Assembly (NCBI GenBank): GCA_019116445.1 | Contig: DXBP01000006.1 | Span: forward strand, 1-64,000 | Direction: 5' to 3' | Length of the DNA: 64,000 nucleotides | Source of the DNA: Candidatus Gemmiger excrementigallinarum | GTDB lineage: Bacteria; Bacillota; Clostridia; Oscillospirales; Ruminococcaceae | Notes under the pieces: model-generated | Told to the model about the DNA's origin: nothing | What the model saw: the letters and a program-made list of their open reading frames with translations, nothing else | Databases searched by the model: none | Shown: positions 26,240 to 33,580 of the stretch, in pieces | Layout of the letters: each line of letters opens with the position of its first letter | How positions within the stretch are numbered: position 1 is the first letter of the stretch | Translations under genes and position numbers: made by a program

Positions 26240-27013
26240 ATGTTTCTGGACCGTTCCCGCGCCCTGCGGGCTTTTGCCGGCTACGCTGCCGGGTATAATG
26301 CTGCCGACCCCAAGGTCAAGCTGAAGATCGACCACACCTACCGCGTGGCGGCGCTGTGCGAACGCATTGCCGTGAGCCTTGCATTGCCAAAAACAGAAGT
26401 GGATCTGGCCTGGCTGTGCGGTTTGCTCCACGATGTAGGCCGCTTTGAGCAGCTGCGGCAGTACGGCACCTTCAACGACGCCCAATCCATCGACCATGCC
26501 GCCATGAGCGCCCGGGTCCTCTTTGAGGAAGGGCACATCCGGGAATATCTGGACGATTACAGCCAGGACGAATTGCTGCGCACGGCGGTAGCCTGGCACA
26601 GCGCTTACCGGCTGCCCGACGACCTGGATGAGCGCACACTGCAATTCTGCCAGATCCTGCGCGACGCGGACAAAATCGACATTTTGCGGGTCAACGTGGA
26701 GGTCCCCATGGAGGAGATCTACAACGTCACCACCGAAGCGCTGCGGCAAAGCCCCGTCAGCCCGGCAGTACTGCAATCCTTTTACGAGCACCATTGTGTG
26801 CTGCGTAGCCTGAAGCAGTTCCCTGCCGATAACGCCGTAGGGCACGCCTCGCTGGTATATGAACTGTGCTACCCCGAAAGCCTGCGTGCCGTGGCAGAAC
26901 AGGGGTGGCTGTGGAAGCTGCTGAACTTCCCCTCCGACAATGCCGACACGGCAGCCGCTTTTGCTGCCATGCGGCAGGAGATGCACCACTGGCTGGAACA
27001 GAAACTGGCCTGA
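26240..27013 (+). CDS. HD-domain phosphohydrolase
   Basis: The 257-residue protein shows HTYRVAALCERIAVSLAL, CGLLHDVGRFEQ with the HD pair, QSIDHAAMSARVLFEE and ILRDADKIDILRVNV, giving the H...HD...D metal-binding set of the HD superfamily. Members hydrolyse nucleotides or other phosphoesters; substrate unknown. AAGGAGG lies upstream, and a possible promoter TTTGCA-16-TACAAT is at 26154-26181. It is divergent from the TetR regulator, which might control it. Confidence 0.87.
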   Translation: MFLDRSRALRAFAGYAAGYNAADPKVKLKIDHTYRVAALCERIAVSLALPKTEVDLAWLCGLLHDVGRFEQLRQYGTFNDAQSIDHAAMSARVLFEEGHIREYLDDYSQDELLRTAVAWHSAYRLPDDLDERTLQFCQILRDADKIDILRVNVEVPMEEIYNVTTEALRQSPVSPAVLQSFYEHHCVLRSLKQFPADNAVGHASLVYELCYPESLRAVAEQGWLWKLLNFPSDNADTAAAFAAMRQEMHHWLEQKLA

Positions 27014-27035
27014 GATTTTTCCCTTATACAAAGAA

Positions 27036-27066
27036 AAAAGCAGTCGCCCGCAGGCGGCTGCTTTTG
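27036..27066. terminator. Bidirectional terminator, HD gene / NSS transporter
   Basis: Stem AAAAGCAG-t-CGCC / GGCG-g-CTGCTTTT, with T-rich flanks both ways, between convergent genes. Confidence 0.82.
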
Positions 27067-27075
27067 TTTTGCGGT

Positions 27076-28452
27076 TCAGATCAGTCCCTGAACCAGGATC
27101 ACAACGATCAGAATGGGCAGTACAAACTGGAAGTAGGGTTTGAAGATCCGGGGCATCTTCAGGCCCTTGCCGGTGTTGCACTCCTCCATGTACTTGTCGT
27201 AGCCCCAGCCCCAGCGGCTGACGCAGAACAACAGGTAAACCAGGCTGCCGATGGGCAACAGCAGGTTGGAAACAATGAAGTCCTCGATATCGAGAATCTG
27301 GCCGCCTGCGGGAGCATTGGGCAGCGGCAGAGAGAAATACCACTGGTTATACCCCAGCACGCAGGGCAGGCTGGCCACCAGGATGAACAGGCAGCAGACC
27401 ACGGTAGCCTTCTTGCGGGTCCAGCCAAAGCAGTCGATGCAGCTGGCCATGATGTTCTCAAAAACCGCCAGGACAGTGGTGAAGCTGGCAAAGGTCATGA
27501 ACAGGAAGAACAGCGCACCCCAGATCCGACCGCCTACCATGTTGACAAAGACGCGGGGCAGGGTCATAAAAATCAGAGAGGGACCGGCGTCGGGCTGCAC
27601 ACCGAAAGCGAAGCAGGCCGGGAAAATGATCAAGCCGGACATCAAAGCCACAAACGTGTCCAGCGCACAGATGCGAACGGCTTCGCCGGGGAGCGTGTGT
27701 TCCTTGGTCATGTAGCTGCCGAAGATCTCCATAGCCGCAATGCCGAGGCTCAGGGTAAAGAAGGCCTGGTTCATGGCCGCCGTAATCACGTTGCCCAGAC
27801 CCACTTCGGAAGCACGCTCGATGTCAGGCAGCAGGTAGAAGGCAAGGCCCTCTTTGCTGCCCTCCAGCATAACGCTGTTGACAGCCAGCACCACGATCAG
27901 AAGCAGCAGCGCCAGCATCATCCACTTGGAGATGCGTTCCAGGCCCTTCTGCAGTCCGAAGGAGCAGACCAGGAAGCCGCCCAGGGTAATGATGGCCATA
28001 AAAATGGTCATCTCCCCGGGGTTGGCCAGCATAGCACTGAAAACCCCATCCACGGCACTGTTTTCAATGCCTTCAAAGGTGCCGGTGGCGAACTTGTAGA
28101 AGTAATCCAGCATCCAGCCGGCCACCGTGGTGTAGTACATCATCAGCAGGCAGCAGCCGATAATGCAGAACCAGCCGTGGATATGCCACTTGCTGGCCTT
28201 GGGTTCCAGTGCCTTATAGGCCCCCACCGCACTCTGGAGGCTGGCACGGCCCACCGCAAGTTCCATCGTCAGTACCGGTACACCCATAATGACCAGAAAC
28301 AGCAGATAGAACAGAACAAAGATGCCGCCGCCGTTGGCACCGGCCATCCAGGGAAATTTCCAGACGTTGCCGATGCCGATGGCACAGCCGGCGCTGACCA
28401 GAATAAATCCGAGGCGGGAGGCAAAGCGCTCCCGTGGTTTTTGGGAATCCAT
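27076..28452 (-). CDS. Na+-dependent amino-acid transporter, NSS (SNF) family
   Basis: The 458-residue product starts MDSQKPRERFASRLGFILVS; AGCAIGIGNVWKFPWMAGAN is the helix-1 Na+/substrate signature of LeuT-type transporters, and GVPVLTMELAVGRASL follows in helix 2. About eleven membrane segments are visible, typical of bacterial NSS proteins. Substrate is unknown, but the neighbour divergently transcribed is a PLP-dependent amino-acid lyase, suggesting amino-acid uptake. AAGGAAGG precedes the ATG. Confidence 0.92.
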   Translation of the reverse strand: MDSQKPRERFASRLGFILVSAGCAIGIGNVWKFPWMAGANGGGIFVLFYLLFLVIMGVPVLTMELAVGRASLQSAVGAYKALEPKASKWHIHGWFCIIGCCLLMMYYTTVAGWMLDYFYKFATGTFEGIENSAVDGVFSAMLANPGEMTIFMAIITLGGFLVCSFGLQKGLERISKWMMLALLLLIVVLAVNSVMLEGSKEGLAFYLLPDIERASEVGLGNVITAAMNQAFFTLSLGIAAMEIFGSYMTKEHTLPGEAVRICALDTFVALMSGLIIFPACFAFGVQPDAGPSLIFMTLPRVFVNMVGGRIWGALFFLFMTFASFTTVLAVFENIMASCIDCFGWTRKKATVVCCLFILVASLPCVLGYNQWYFSLPLPNAPAGGQILDIEDFIVSNLLLPIGSLVYLLFCVSRWGWGYDKYMEECNTGKGLKMPRIFKPYFQFVLPILIVVILVQGLI

Positions 28453-28485
28453 AAACTTCCTTCCTTTCTCACACAAGTATGAAAC

Positions 28486-28514
28486 ATTATAGCTTATTTC
28501 GACTGTCATTGCAA
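28486..28514 (-). promoter_or_regulatory. NSS transporter promoter (shares -35 with divergent gene)
   Basis: Minus-strand -35 TTGCAA (28509-28514), 17-nt spacer, TATAAT (28486-28491). The -35 is its own reverse complement and serves the plus-strand promoter too. Confidence 0.82.
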
Positions 28515-28537
28515 GCTTCGCAGCCCCGTGCTATAAT
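28509..28537 (+). promoter_or_regulatory. Lyase gene promoter (shares -35 with divergent gene)
   Basis: TTGCAA (28509-28514), 17-nt spacer, TATAAT (28532-28537) with TG before the last spacer base; symmetric to the divergent NSS promoter. Confidence 0.82.
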
Positions 28538-28570
28538 AAATAACATGCAAAAAAGAAGGAGATGCCAACG

Positions 28571-29623
28571 ATGCTTCGCTTTGAATGTGACTACGGCGAG
28601 GGCGCAGCCCAACCCGTATTGGACCTGCTGCAAAAAACCAATCTGGAACAGACCCCCGGCTACGGTGAGGATGACTATTGTGCCGCGGCCGCCGATAAGA
28701 TCCGCGCGCTGTGTGATGCCCCTGATGCTGCCGTGCATTTCTTTGTCGGCGCCACCCAGGCCAATTTGACCGTCATTGATGCCGCCCTGAAGCCCTGGCA
28801 GGGGGTGCTTTGTGCCGATACCGGCCACATTCATGTCCATGAAACCGGTTCTGTGGAAGCCACCGGCCACAAGTGCCTGGCCCTGCCCGCCACCGCCGGC
28901 AAGATCACCGCCGAGCAAATTCGCGCCGCTGTGGAGGAGCACCGCGCCAATCCCAGCCATGAACACGAAGTACAGCCGGGCATGGTGTATCTTTCCAATC
29001 CCACCGAGGTGGGCACCCTCTATTCCAAGGAAGAACTGACCGACATTTCCGCCACCTGCTATGAACTGGGCCTGTATCTGTTTGTGGACGGTGCCCGCAT
29101 GGCTTACGGCCTGATGAGCCCTGCCAACGACCTGAACCTGCAGGACTACGCAGCGCTGTGCGACGTGTTCTACCTGGGCGGCACCAAATGCGGTGCCCTG
29201 TTCGGGGAAGCTGTGGTGATCACCAATGATGACCTGAAGGAAGACTTCCGGTACGCCATCAAACAGCACGGCGGTATGCTGGCCAAGGGCCGCCTGCTGG
29301 GGCTTCAGTTCCTGGCACTGCTGGACGGCGAGGATGGCAGCGGCTGCAGCCCCTACTTCACCATGGCTGCCGAAGCAGACCGGCAGGCGCTGGAGATTCG
29401 GGACGCCTTTAGTGCCAAGGGCATTGCACTGCTGCACGACTCCCCCACAAACCAGCAGTTCTTTGTACTGCCCGATGCCTGGTATGAAGCCTTGGCCAAA
29501 GAATATGCCATGAGCGGTATGGGAAAACCCGATGCCGACCACACCGCTGTGCGCATCTGCACCAGCTGGGCCACCCGTCCCGAGGCGGTAGCGCAGCTGA
29601 TTGCCGACGTGCAAAAGCTGTAA
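28571..29623 (+). CDS. Threonine aldolase family PLP enzyme
   Basis: The 350-residue enzyme matches the beta-eliminating lyase/low-specificity L-threonine aldolase family: GYGEDDYCAAAADKIRALCD near the start, VYLSNPTEVGTLYSKEEL, LYLFVDGARMAYGL with the PLP-contacting Asp, and DVFYLGGTKCGALFGEAVVI where the Lys binds PLP. Likely reaction: cleavage of L-threonine/allo-threonine to glycine and acetaldehyde. ATG at 28571 is 9 nt after GGAG. It may act with the divergent amino-acid transporter. Confidence 0.88.
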   Translation: MLRFECDYGEGAAQPVLDLLQKTNLEQTPGYGEDDYCAAAADKIRALCDAPDAAVHFFVGATQANLTVIDAALKPWQGVLCADTGHIHVHETGSVEATGHKCLALPATAGKITAEQIRAAVEEHRANPSHEHEVQPGMVYLSNPTEVGTLYSKEELTDISATCYELGLYLFVDGARMAYGLMSPANDLNLQDYAALCDVFYLGGTKCGALFGEAVVITNDDLKEDFRYAIKQHGGMLAKGRLLGLQFLALLDGEDGSGCSPYFTMAAEADRQALEIRDAFSAKGIALLHDSPTNQQFFVLPDAWYEALAKEYAMSGMGKPDADHTAVRICTSWATRPEAVAQLIADVQKL

Positions 29624-29644
29624 CCGTTCCATAAAAAGCAAAAC

Positions 29645-29681
29645 GCACCTCAGCAGGAAATCCTGCCGGGGTGCTTTTTTT
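29645..29681 (+). terminator. Lyase gene terminator
   Basis: Stem GCACC-tc-AGCAGG / CCTGCC-gg-GGTGC followed by TTTTTTT. Confidence 0.85.
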
Positions 29682-29881
29682 GCATCTATTCAAATGGCGT
29701 GGGGCGCCTTGTTTGTTGTCTGCGCCGGACCGAGGCCATTGCCTCTCGCATGGTCCGACGACAGTGGATGGGTCTTTGGTTGCTTACCTTGACTTCGTTT
29801 ATAGTATACGCCCCGATTGTGTCCGAGTTGTCACACCATTTTGAACCTTTTATGAACTCGCAAAATTCCGGAACCGATATT
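29682..29881. other. Intergenic region with one stable hairpin
   Basis: No gene is supported in this 200-bp stretch between the lyase terminator and the metI stop. It holds an inverted repeat CGGACC-GAGGC-CATT-GCCTC-...-GGTCCG (29726-29757) without a T run, perhaps ending or stabilising the met transcript. A frame opening with GTG at 29699 lacks a ribosome site and runs into metI antisense. Confidence 0.5.
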
Positions 29882-30580
29882 TCAGCGCTGGACCCGTTTG
29901 TCGCAGCGGATGGCCAGACGGGTGCCCACGGTCTGCAGAATCTGTACCAGAATGACTAGCAGCGCGGTGGCGAAGAGTTCCAATACACCATTAAAGCGGT
30001 AGTAGCCATAGTTGATGGCTATTTTGCCCAGACCGCCGCCGCCGATGATGCCCGCCATGGCACCGTAGCCCATAATGGTGGTGGTGGCGATGGTCACATT
30101 GGAGATCAGGCTGGGCATGCTCTCGGGAATCATAACCTTGGTGATGATCTGCAGCGGCGTGGCCCCCATACTCTGGGCAGCCTCAATGACGCCGGCATCC
30201 ACTTCCCGGATGCTGGTTTCCACCAGACGGGAAACAAAGGGGAAGGACGCAATGACCAGCGGCACGATAGAGGCCGGCGTACCGATGGAAGTGCCGACAA
30301 TCAGCCGAGACAACGGGATGACAATGATCATCAGGATCAGGAACGGTACACTGCGCAGCAGGTTGATAAAGGCGTTGAGCACACGCATGAGCCAGCGCGG
30401 CAGCGGGCGGATACCGCCCTGCTCACCGGTGACCAGGCAGACGCCCAGAGGCAGGCCGATCACCAGCGACAACAGCGTGGCAACGGCCGTGGACCAGATG
30501 GTTTCCCAGGTTTCAAAGGGGATGGTGGGCAACACCTGCAAAAAGGTAGTCCATTCTTTGCTTGCCAGAAATTCTGCCAT
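29882..30580 (-). CDS. metI: Methionine ABC transporter permease
   Basis: MetI is the membrane subunit of the MetNIQ importer for L-/D-methionine. The 232-residue protein has about five helices and the EAA loop GVIEAAQSMGATPLQIITKV that docks the ATPase; STAVATLLSLVIGLPLGVCL is typical of the N-terminal part. It overlaps metN by one base (TGATG). Third cistron of metQ-metN-metI, all minus strand. Confidence 0.94.
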   Translation of the reverse strand: MAEFLASKEWTTFLQVLPTIPFETWETIWSTAVATLLSLVIGLPLGVCLVTGEQGGIRPLPRWLMRVLNAFINLLRSVPFLILMIIVIPLSRLIVGTSIGTPASIVPLVIASFPFVSRLVETSIREVDAGVIEAAQSMGATPLQIITKVMIPESMPSLISNVTIATTTIMGYGAMAGIIGGGGLGKIAINYGYYRFNGVLELFATALLVILVQILQTVGTRLAIRCDKRVQR

Positions 30581-31578
30581 CAGCCCTTCACCTCCTCATA
30601 CGTGATTCCGGGATAGTTCTTGATATAGTCGATGGCCTTGGCGGCATTCTCGTCGTCAGGCAGAGCCAGCAGCATACTGCCCAGGGTCTGGCCGTTGACA
30701 ATACGGGTATCCGCCGCCAGAATGGACACCAACGCGCCGCACTGGATCGCCAGGCTTGCCACCAGCGGTTTATCGGTGGTTTGGGTACCGTTGAAGGCTA
30801 CGCGCACCAGTTTGTGACCGGGTAACGCCTCCGCTTTGGGGGCACCCGCCGGATAAACCAGACGCCGGGCAGCCGCCGAGGTGGGATGGCTGAAAATCGC
30901 CTGTACCTCCCCTTCCTCCACCACGGTGCCTTCATCCAGAATGGCGACCCGGTTGCAGACTTCCTCCACAACGCTCATCTGGTGGGTGATGATCACCACC
31001 GTGATGCCCAGTTCCCGGTTGATCTTCTGGATCAGCTGCAGGATAGCATGGGTGGTGTTGGGATCCAGGGCGCTGGTAGCTTCGTCGCACAGCAGAACCT
31101 TGGGATCGGTCGCCAGGGCACGGGCAATGGCGATGCGCTGCTTCTGCCCGCCGGAAAGCTGAGCCGGGTAGGCGTCCGCCTTGTCAGGCAGACCTACCAG
31201 TTCCAGCAGTTCCCGGGCGCGGGCCTCGGCTTTGTCCCGGGGGACTTTGGCCAGTTCCATCGGGAACATGATATTGCGTAGACAGGTGCGCTGCATCAGC
31301 AGATTGAACTGCTGAAAGATCATGGTAATATCCCGCCGGGCTTCCCGCAGTTCGGCGGCGCTGAGTGCTTCCATCTGGCGGCCTTCCACCACCACGTTGC
31401 CCTCGTCGGGACGTTCCAGCATATTGATGCAGCGTACCAGCGTGGACTTGCCGGCGCCGGACATACCGATGATGCCGTAAATATCCCCGTCCCGGATGGT
31501 CAGGTTGATGTCGTTGAGCGCGACCACCGTGCCGCCCTTGGTGGCAAAGCGCTTGGTCAGGTGTTGCAATTGGATCAT
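30580..31578 (-). CDS. metN: Methionine ABC transporter ATP-binding protein
   Basis: The 332-residue ATPase shows Walker A GMSGAGKSTLVRCINMLE, the ABC signature LSGGQKQRIAIARALATDPK and Walker B VLLCDEATSALDP, with the switch His in VVIITHQM. A C-terminal NIL (ACT-like) domain of about 80 residues (VRVAFNGTQTTDKPLVASLA) is present, which in homologues binds methionine and inhibits transport when methionine is abundant. It is separated from metQ by a 103-bp gap with a very stable hairpin. Confidence 0.95.
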   Translation of the reverse strand: MIQLQHLTKRFATKGGTVVALNDINLTIRDGDIYGIIGMSGAGKSTLVRCINMLERPDEGNVVVEGRQMEALSAAELREARRDITMIFQQFNLLMQRTCLRNIMFPMELAKVPRDKAEARARELLELVGLPDKADAYPAQLSGGQKQRIAIARALATDPKVLLCDEATSALDPNTTHAILQLIQKINRELGITVVIITHQMSVVEEVCNRVAILDEGTVVEEGEVQAIFSHPTSAAARRLVYPAGAPKAEALPGHKLVRVAFNGTQTTDKPLVASLAIQCGALVSILAADTRIVNGQTLGSMLLALPDDENAAKAIDYIKNYPGITYEEVKG

Positions 31579-31599
31579 GGGTTTTCCCCCTCATTCTAC

Positions 31600-31632
31600 A
31601 ATAGGGAACGGGTTGCGCGCCCGTTCCCTATT
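31600..31632 (-). repeat. Stable intercistronic hairpin between metQ and metN
   Basis: A perfect 13-bp stem, AATAGGGAACGGG / CCCGTTCCCTATT with a 7-nt loop, without a proper T run. It probably protects the metQ mRNA end or partly terminates, giving more binding protein than transporter core. Confidence 0.7.
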
Positions 31633-31681
31633 GATTGTACCTTACCCACCGTGCGGTTGCAAGGTATTTTGCTGTTTTTTA

Positions 31682-32560
31682 TCAGAAAAGAGCTACCACG
31701 GCACCGTCATAGGTTTCGCTGATGTAGTCCTTGACTTCCTGACTCTGCAGCGCCTTCAGCAGGGCCTGGATGGCAGGGTCATTCTCGCGGCCTTCTTTGA
31801 CCACCAGCACGTTGGCGTAGGTCTGGGCAGCCTCAGAGTCTGCATCCTCGGTAGCCAGGGCATCGTTGCCCACCGAGAAACCGGCCTCCAGCGCGTAGTT
31901 GCCGTTCATGACCGCGTAGTCTACATCGGCCAGGGTACGGGGCAGCTGTGCCGCTTCCAGTTCTTCCACCTGGACGTTGTGGGGGTTCTCGGTGATGTCG
32001 TTGACGGTAGCCGTCAGACCGGCATCCTCCCGGATGGTGATGATGCCCTGAGAGGCCAGCAGCTGCAGGGCGCGGGCCTCATTGGTGGTATCGTTGGGCA
32101 CCGCGATGACGGCACCGTCCGGAATTTCCTCCAGGCTCTGGCTCTTGCCCGGGTAGATGCCCAGGGGCTCGTAATGGATGGTGCCCACGCTCACCAGGCT
32201 GGTGCCGTTCTCCTCATTGAAAGAATCCAGATACGGCTGATGCTGGAAATAGTTGGCGTCGACCTCGCCGCTTTCGGTCACCATGTTGGGCTGCACATAG
32301 TCGCTGAATTCCACGATGTCCAGCGTGATTCCCTGCTCGGCCAGCAGGTCTTTGGCCACATTGAGGATTTCGGCATGGGGCGTGGGAGATGCGGCCACCT
32401 TGATGGTGGTGCCGGCCAGGTCACTGCCGGTTTCGGCGGTGGAGGCGGCCTCAGAGGAAGCCGAAGCAGCGGCAGATTCGGAAACGGAAGCGGTAGAACC
32501 GCAGGCGGCCAGGCTCAGGGCCAGGGCGCCGGCCAGAGCAGCAGAAATCAACTTTTTCAT
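31682..32560 (-). CDS. metQ: Methionine-binding lipoprotein (NlpA family)
   Basis: MetQ captures methionine outside the cell and delivers it to MetNI. The 292-residue precursor starts MKKLISAALAGALALSLAAC, a lipoprotein signal with LAAC lipobox, then a serine-rich linker. The mature part has the NlpA features IKVAASPTPHAEILNVAKDL, VDANYFQHQPYLDSFNEENG and GAVIAVPNDTTNEARALQLL. AAAGGAGA precedes the ATG. It is the first structural gene of the operon, behind a long attenuator-type leader. Confidence 0.95.
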   Translation of the reverse strand: MKKLISAALAGALALSLAACGSTASVSESAAASASSEAASTAETGSDLAGTTIKVAASPTPHAEILNVAKDLLAEQGITLDIVEFSDYVQPNMVTESGEVDANYFQHQPYLDSFNEENGTSLVSVGTIHYEPLGIYPGKSQSLEEIPDGAVIAVPNDTTNEARALQLLASQGIITIREDAGLTATVNDITENPHNVQVEELEAAQLPRTLADVDYAVMNGNYALEAGFSVGNDALATEDADSEAAQTYANVLVVKEGRENDPAIQALLKALQSQEVKDYISETYDGAVVALF

Positions 32561-32609
32561 ACAGAAAATCTCCTTTGTTTGTGTTTGGTTGGTGGTGTGT
32601 TTTCGTACG

Positions 32610-32629
32610 GGCAGGTCCCTCAACCTGCC
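32610..32629 (-). repeat. Hairpin in the metQ untranslated region
   Basis: GGCAGGT-TGAGGG-ACCTGCC on the coding strand, about 50 nt before metQ and just after the second short ORF. No T run follows; it could modulate metQ translation or stability. Confidence 0.45.
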
Positions 32630-32630
32630 G

Positions 32631-32675
32631 TCACATTCGTACACCGGGCTGTTTGTACACCGGACCACGTTCCAT
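32631..32675 (-). CDS. Second short ORF (14 aa) in the metQ leader
   Basis: A 14-codon frame (MERGPVYKQPGVRM) has an excellent AAGGAGG site and follows the attenuator terminator. Its last sense codon is Met, directly before the stop. It contains the 9-nt sequence CCGGTGTAC twice. It may be translated and act in cis, or be a chance frame behind a ribosome-site-like sequence. Evidence is limited to ribosome site and position. Confidence 0.4.
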   Translation of the reverse strand: MERGPVYKQPGVRM

Positions 32676-32704
32676 GACAAATTTCCTCCTTATCGGTTGG
32701 AAGC

Positions 32705-32745
32705 CAAAAGAAAAGCGGGGCGTCGAACTGCTTCGACACCCCGCT
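32705..32745 (-). terminator. Attenuator terminator of the metQNI operon
   Basis: Coding-strand stem AGCGGGGTGTCGAA / TTCGACGCCCCGCT (one G-T pair, 4-nt loop) followed by TTTTCTTTT, lying between the leader peptide and metQ. Its 5' arm is complementary to leader-peptide codons at 32790-32804, which can form a competing antiterminator. Confidence 0.85.
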
Positions 32746-32756
32746 GTGTTTCTTTC

Positions 32757-32852
32757 TTACGCGTCCAGATTTGCGCATGAGAAAGCAGGCACAGGCTGCC
32801 GAAGCAAACTGCACATGCACATCATCATGCCAAAGCGGCTGCTGCGGTTCAT
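32757..32852 (-). CDS. Met/Cys-rich leader peptide (31 aa) of the metQNI attenuator
   Basis: A 31-codon ORF with GAAAGGGG upstream begins MNRSSRFG. Codons 9-14 read Met-Met-Met-Cys-Met-Cys, followed by SLLRQPVPAFSC and a stop shortly before the terminator. Four Met among six codons, plus a further Cys later, fits a ribosome-stalling sensor of charged tRNA-Met (and perhaps tRNA-Cys). Coding nucleotides 32790-32804 (CTTCGGCAGCCTGTG), directly after the run, can pair with CACAGCGGGGTGTCGAAG of the terminator. No S-box or T-box motif is visible in this leader. Not verified experimentally. Confidence 0.75.
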   Translation of the reverse strand: MNRSSRFGMMMCMCSLLRQPVPAFSCANLDA

Positions 32853-32908
32853 AGTCGTGTACCCCTTTCTTTGGAAATCGGACAAGCCCAGCGGCTTCTC
32901 TGGCTATG

Positions 32909-32937
32909 AGTATAGCCCCCTCGAACCCGTATGTCAA
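32909..32937 (-). promoter_or_regulatory. metQNI operon promoter
   Basis: Minus-strand TTGACA (32932-32937), 17-nt spacer, TATACT (32909-32914); start near 32902, 50 nt before the leader peptide ATG. Confidence 0.88.
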
Positions 32938-33005
32938 CACTTTTTGCATAAAAAGCCACATTTTTCAGAATTTTATACAAACAAGGGCAAAAATTCGCAA
33001 AGGGG

Positions 33006-33034
33006 TTGCCAATTTCCTACAAATATGGTATGTT
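33006..33034 (+). promoter_or_regulatory. Rrf2-family gene promoter
   Basis: TTGCCA (33006-33011), 17-nt spacer, TATGTT (33029-33034), about 35 nt upstream of the ATG. Confidence 0.65.
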
Positions 33035-33069
33035 AATAGCAAGATATTGTACAGAAAGAGGAACGCCGC

Positions 33070-33486
33070 ATGAAATTTTCGACCCGCGATCGCTATGCTC
33101 TGCGCCTGATGGTAGAGCTGGCCAACCACGGGGACGCTCTGGTCCCCTTGAAGGAGATCAGTGACACCCAGCAGATCAGCCTGAAATATCTGGAACAGAT
33201 CATCACACCGCTGGCCAAAGCCGGACTGGTGCTCAGTGTGCGCGGTGCCCAGGGCGGATATCGCCTGGCGCGCCCCGAAACAGAGATCACGGCCGGAGAG
33301 ATCCTGCGTGCCGTGGAGGGGGAACTGACTGCCATCCCCTGCTTGGGGGCCAACATGGAGTGTCCCCGCCGCAACCAGTGCCAGACGCTGGATTTCTGGT
33401 GCGGGCTCAATGACCTGATCAATCAATATGTGGACAGCATTACGCTGGCACAACTGCGCGTGAAAAACGAACCGGCCAACGGCTGA
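33070..33486 (+). CDS. Rrf2 family transcriptional regulator with three cysteines
   Basis: The 138-residue protein has the Rrf2 winged helix (MKFSTRDRYALRLMVELANH, then LKYLEQIITPLAKAGLVLSV and RGAQGGYRLARPETEI). Three Cys in PCLGANMECPRRNQC (about residues 95-108), spaced C-x6-C-x5-C, suggest an Fe-S cluster as in IscR; CymR-type cysteine regulators lack such a set. It is divergent from the methionine operon, so control of sulfur or Fe-S metabolism is plausible but only inferred. Confidence 0.88.
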   Translation: MKFSTRDRYALRLMVELANHGDALVPLKEISDTQQISLKYLEQIITPLAKAGLVLSVRGAQGGYRLARPETEITAGEILRAVEGELTAIPCLGANMECPRRNQCQTLDFWCGLNDLINQYVDSITLAQLRVKNEPANG

Positions 33487-33511
33487 GTTTTGCCGCCGTT
33501 TTTCCCTGCAA

Positions 33512-33563
33512 AAAAGCCCCCTGCCTGCAGGCTCTTTTACAAGCCGAGGCATGGGGGCTTTGC
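33512..33563 (-). terminator. SGNH hydrolase terminator
   Basis: Minus-strand structure AAAGCCCCCATGCCT ... AGGCAGGGGGCTTTTTT, an imperfect long stem ending in a T run; on the plus strand it may also end the Rrf2 transcript. Confidence 0.7.
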
Positions 33564-33580
33564 ATGTATGTAGGGGCCGA

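Noticed and set aside
29726-29757. Hairpin as a tRNA or other known RNA gene
   Set aside because: Only one stem-loop is present; no tRNA arms, anticodon loop or T-loop sequence can be seen.
29699-29959. Possible 86-aa ORF with a hydrophobic segment
   Set aside because: GTG start without a ribosome site, and its second half is antisense to the secure metI gene.
32620-32961. Minus-strand 113-codon frame through the met leader
   Set aside because: It has no ribosome site, starts upstream of the mapped promoter, and crosses the leader peptide, terminator and second short ORF in another frame.
32561-33000. S-box (SAM) riboswitch or T-box before metQ
   Set aside because: No AGAG-GG-GGAGGGA-type S-box core and no GGGTGGNACCGCG T-box sequence is visible; the Met/Cys leader peptide accounts for the terminator.
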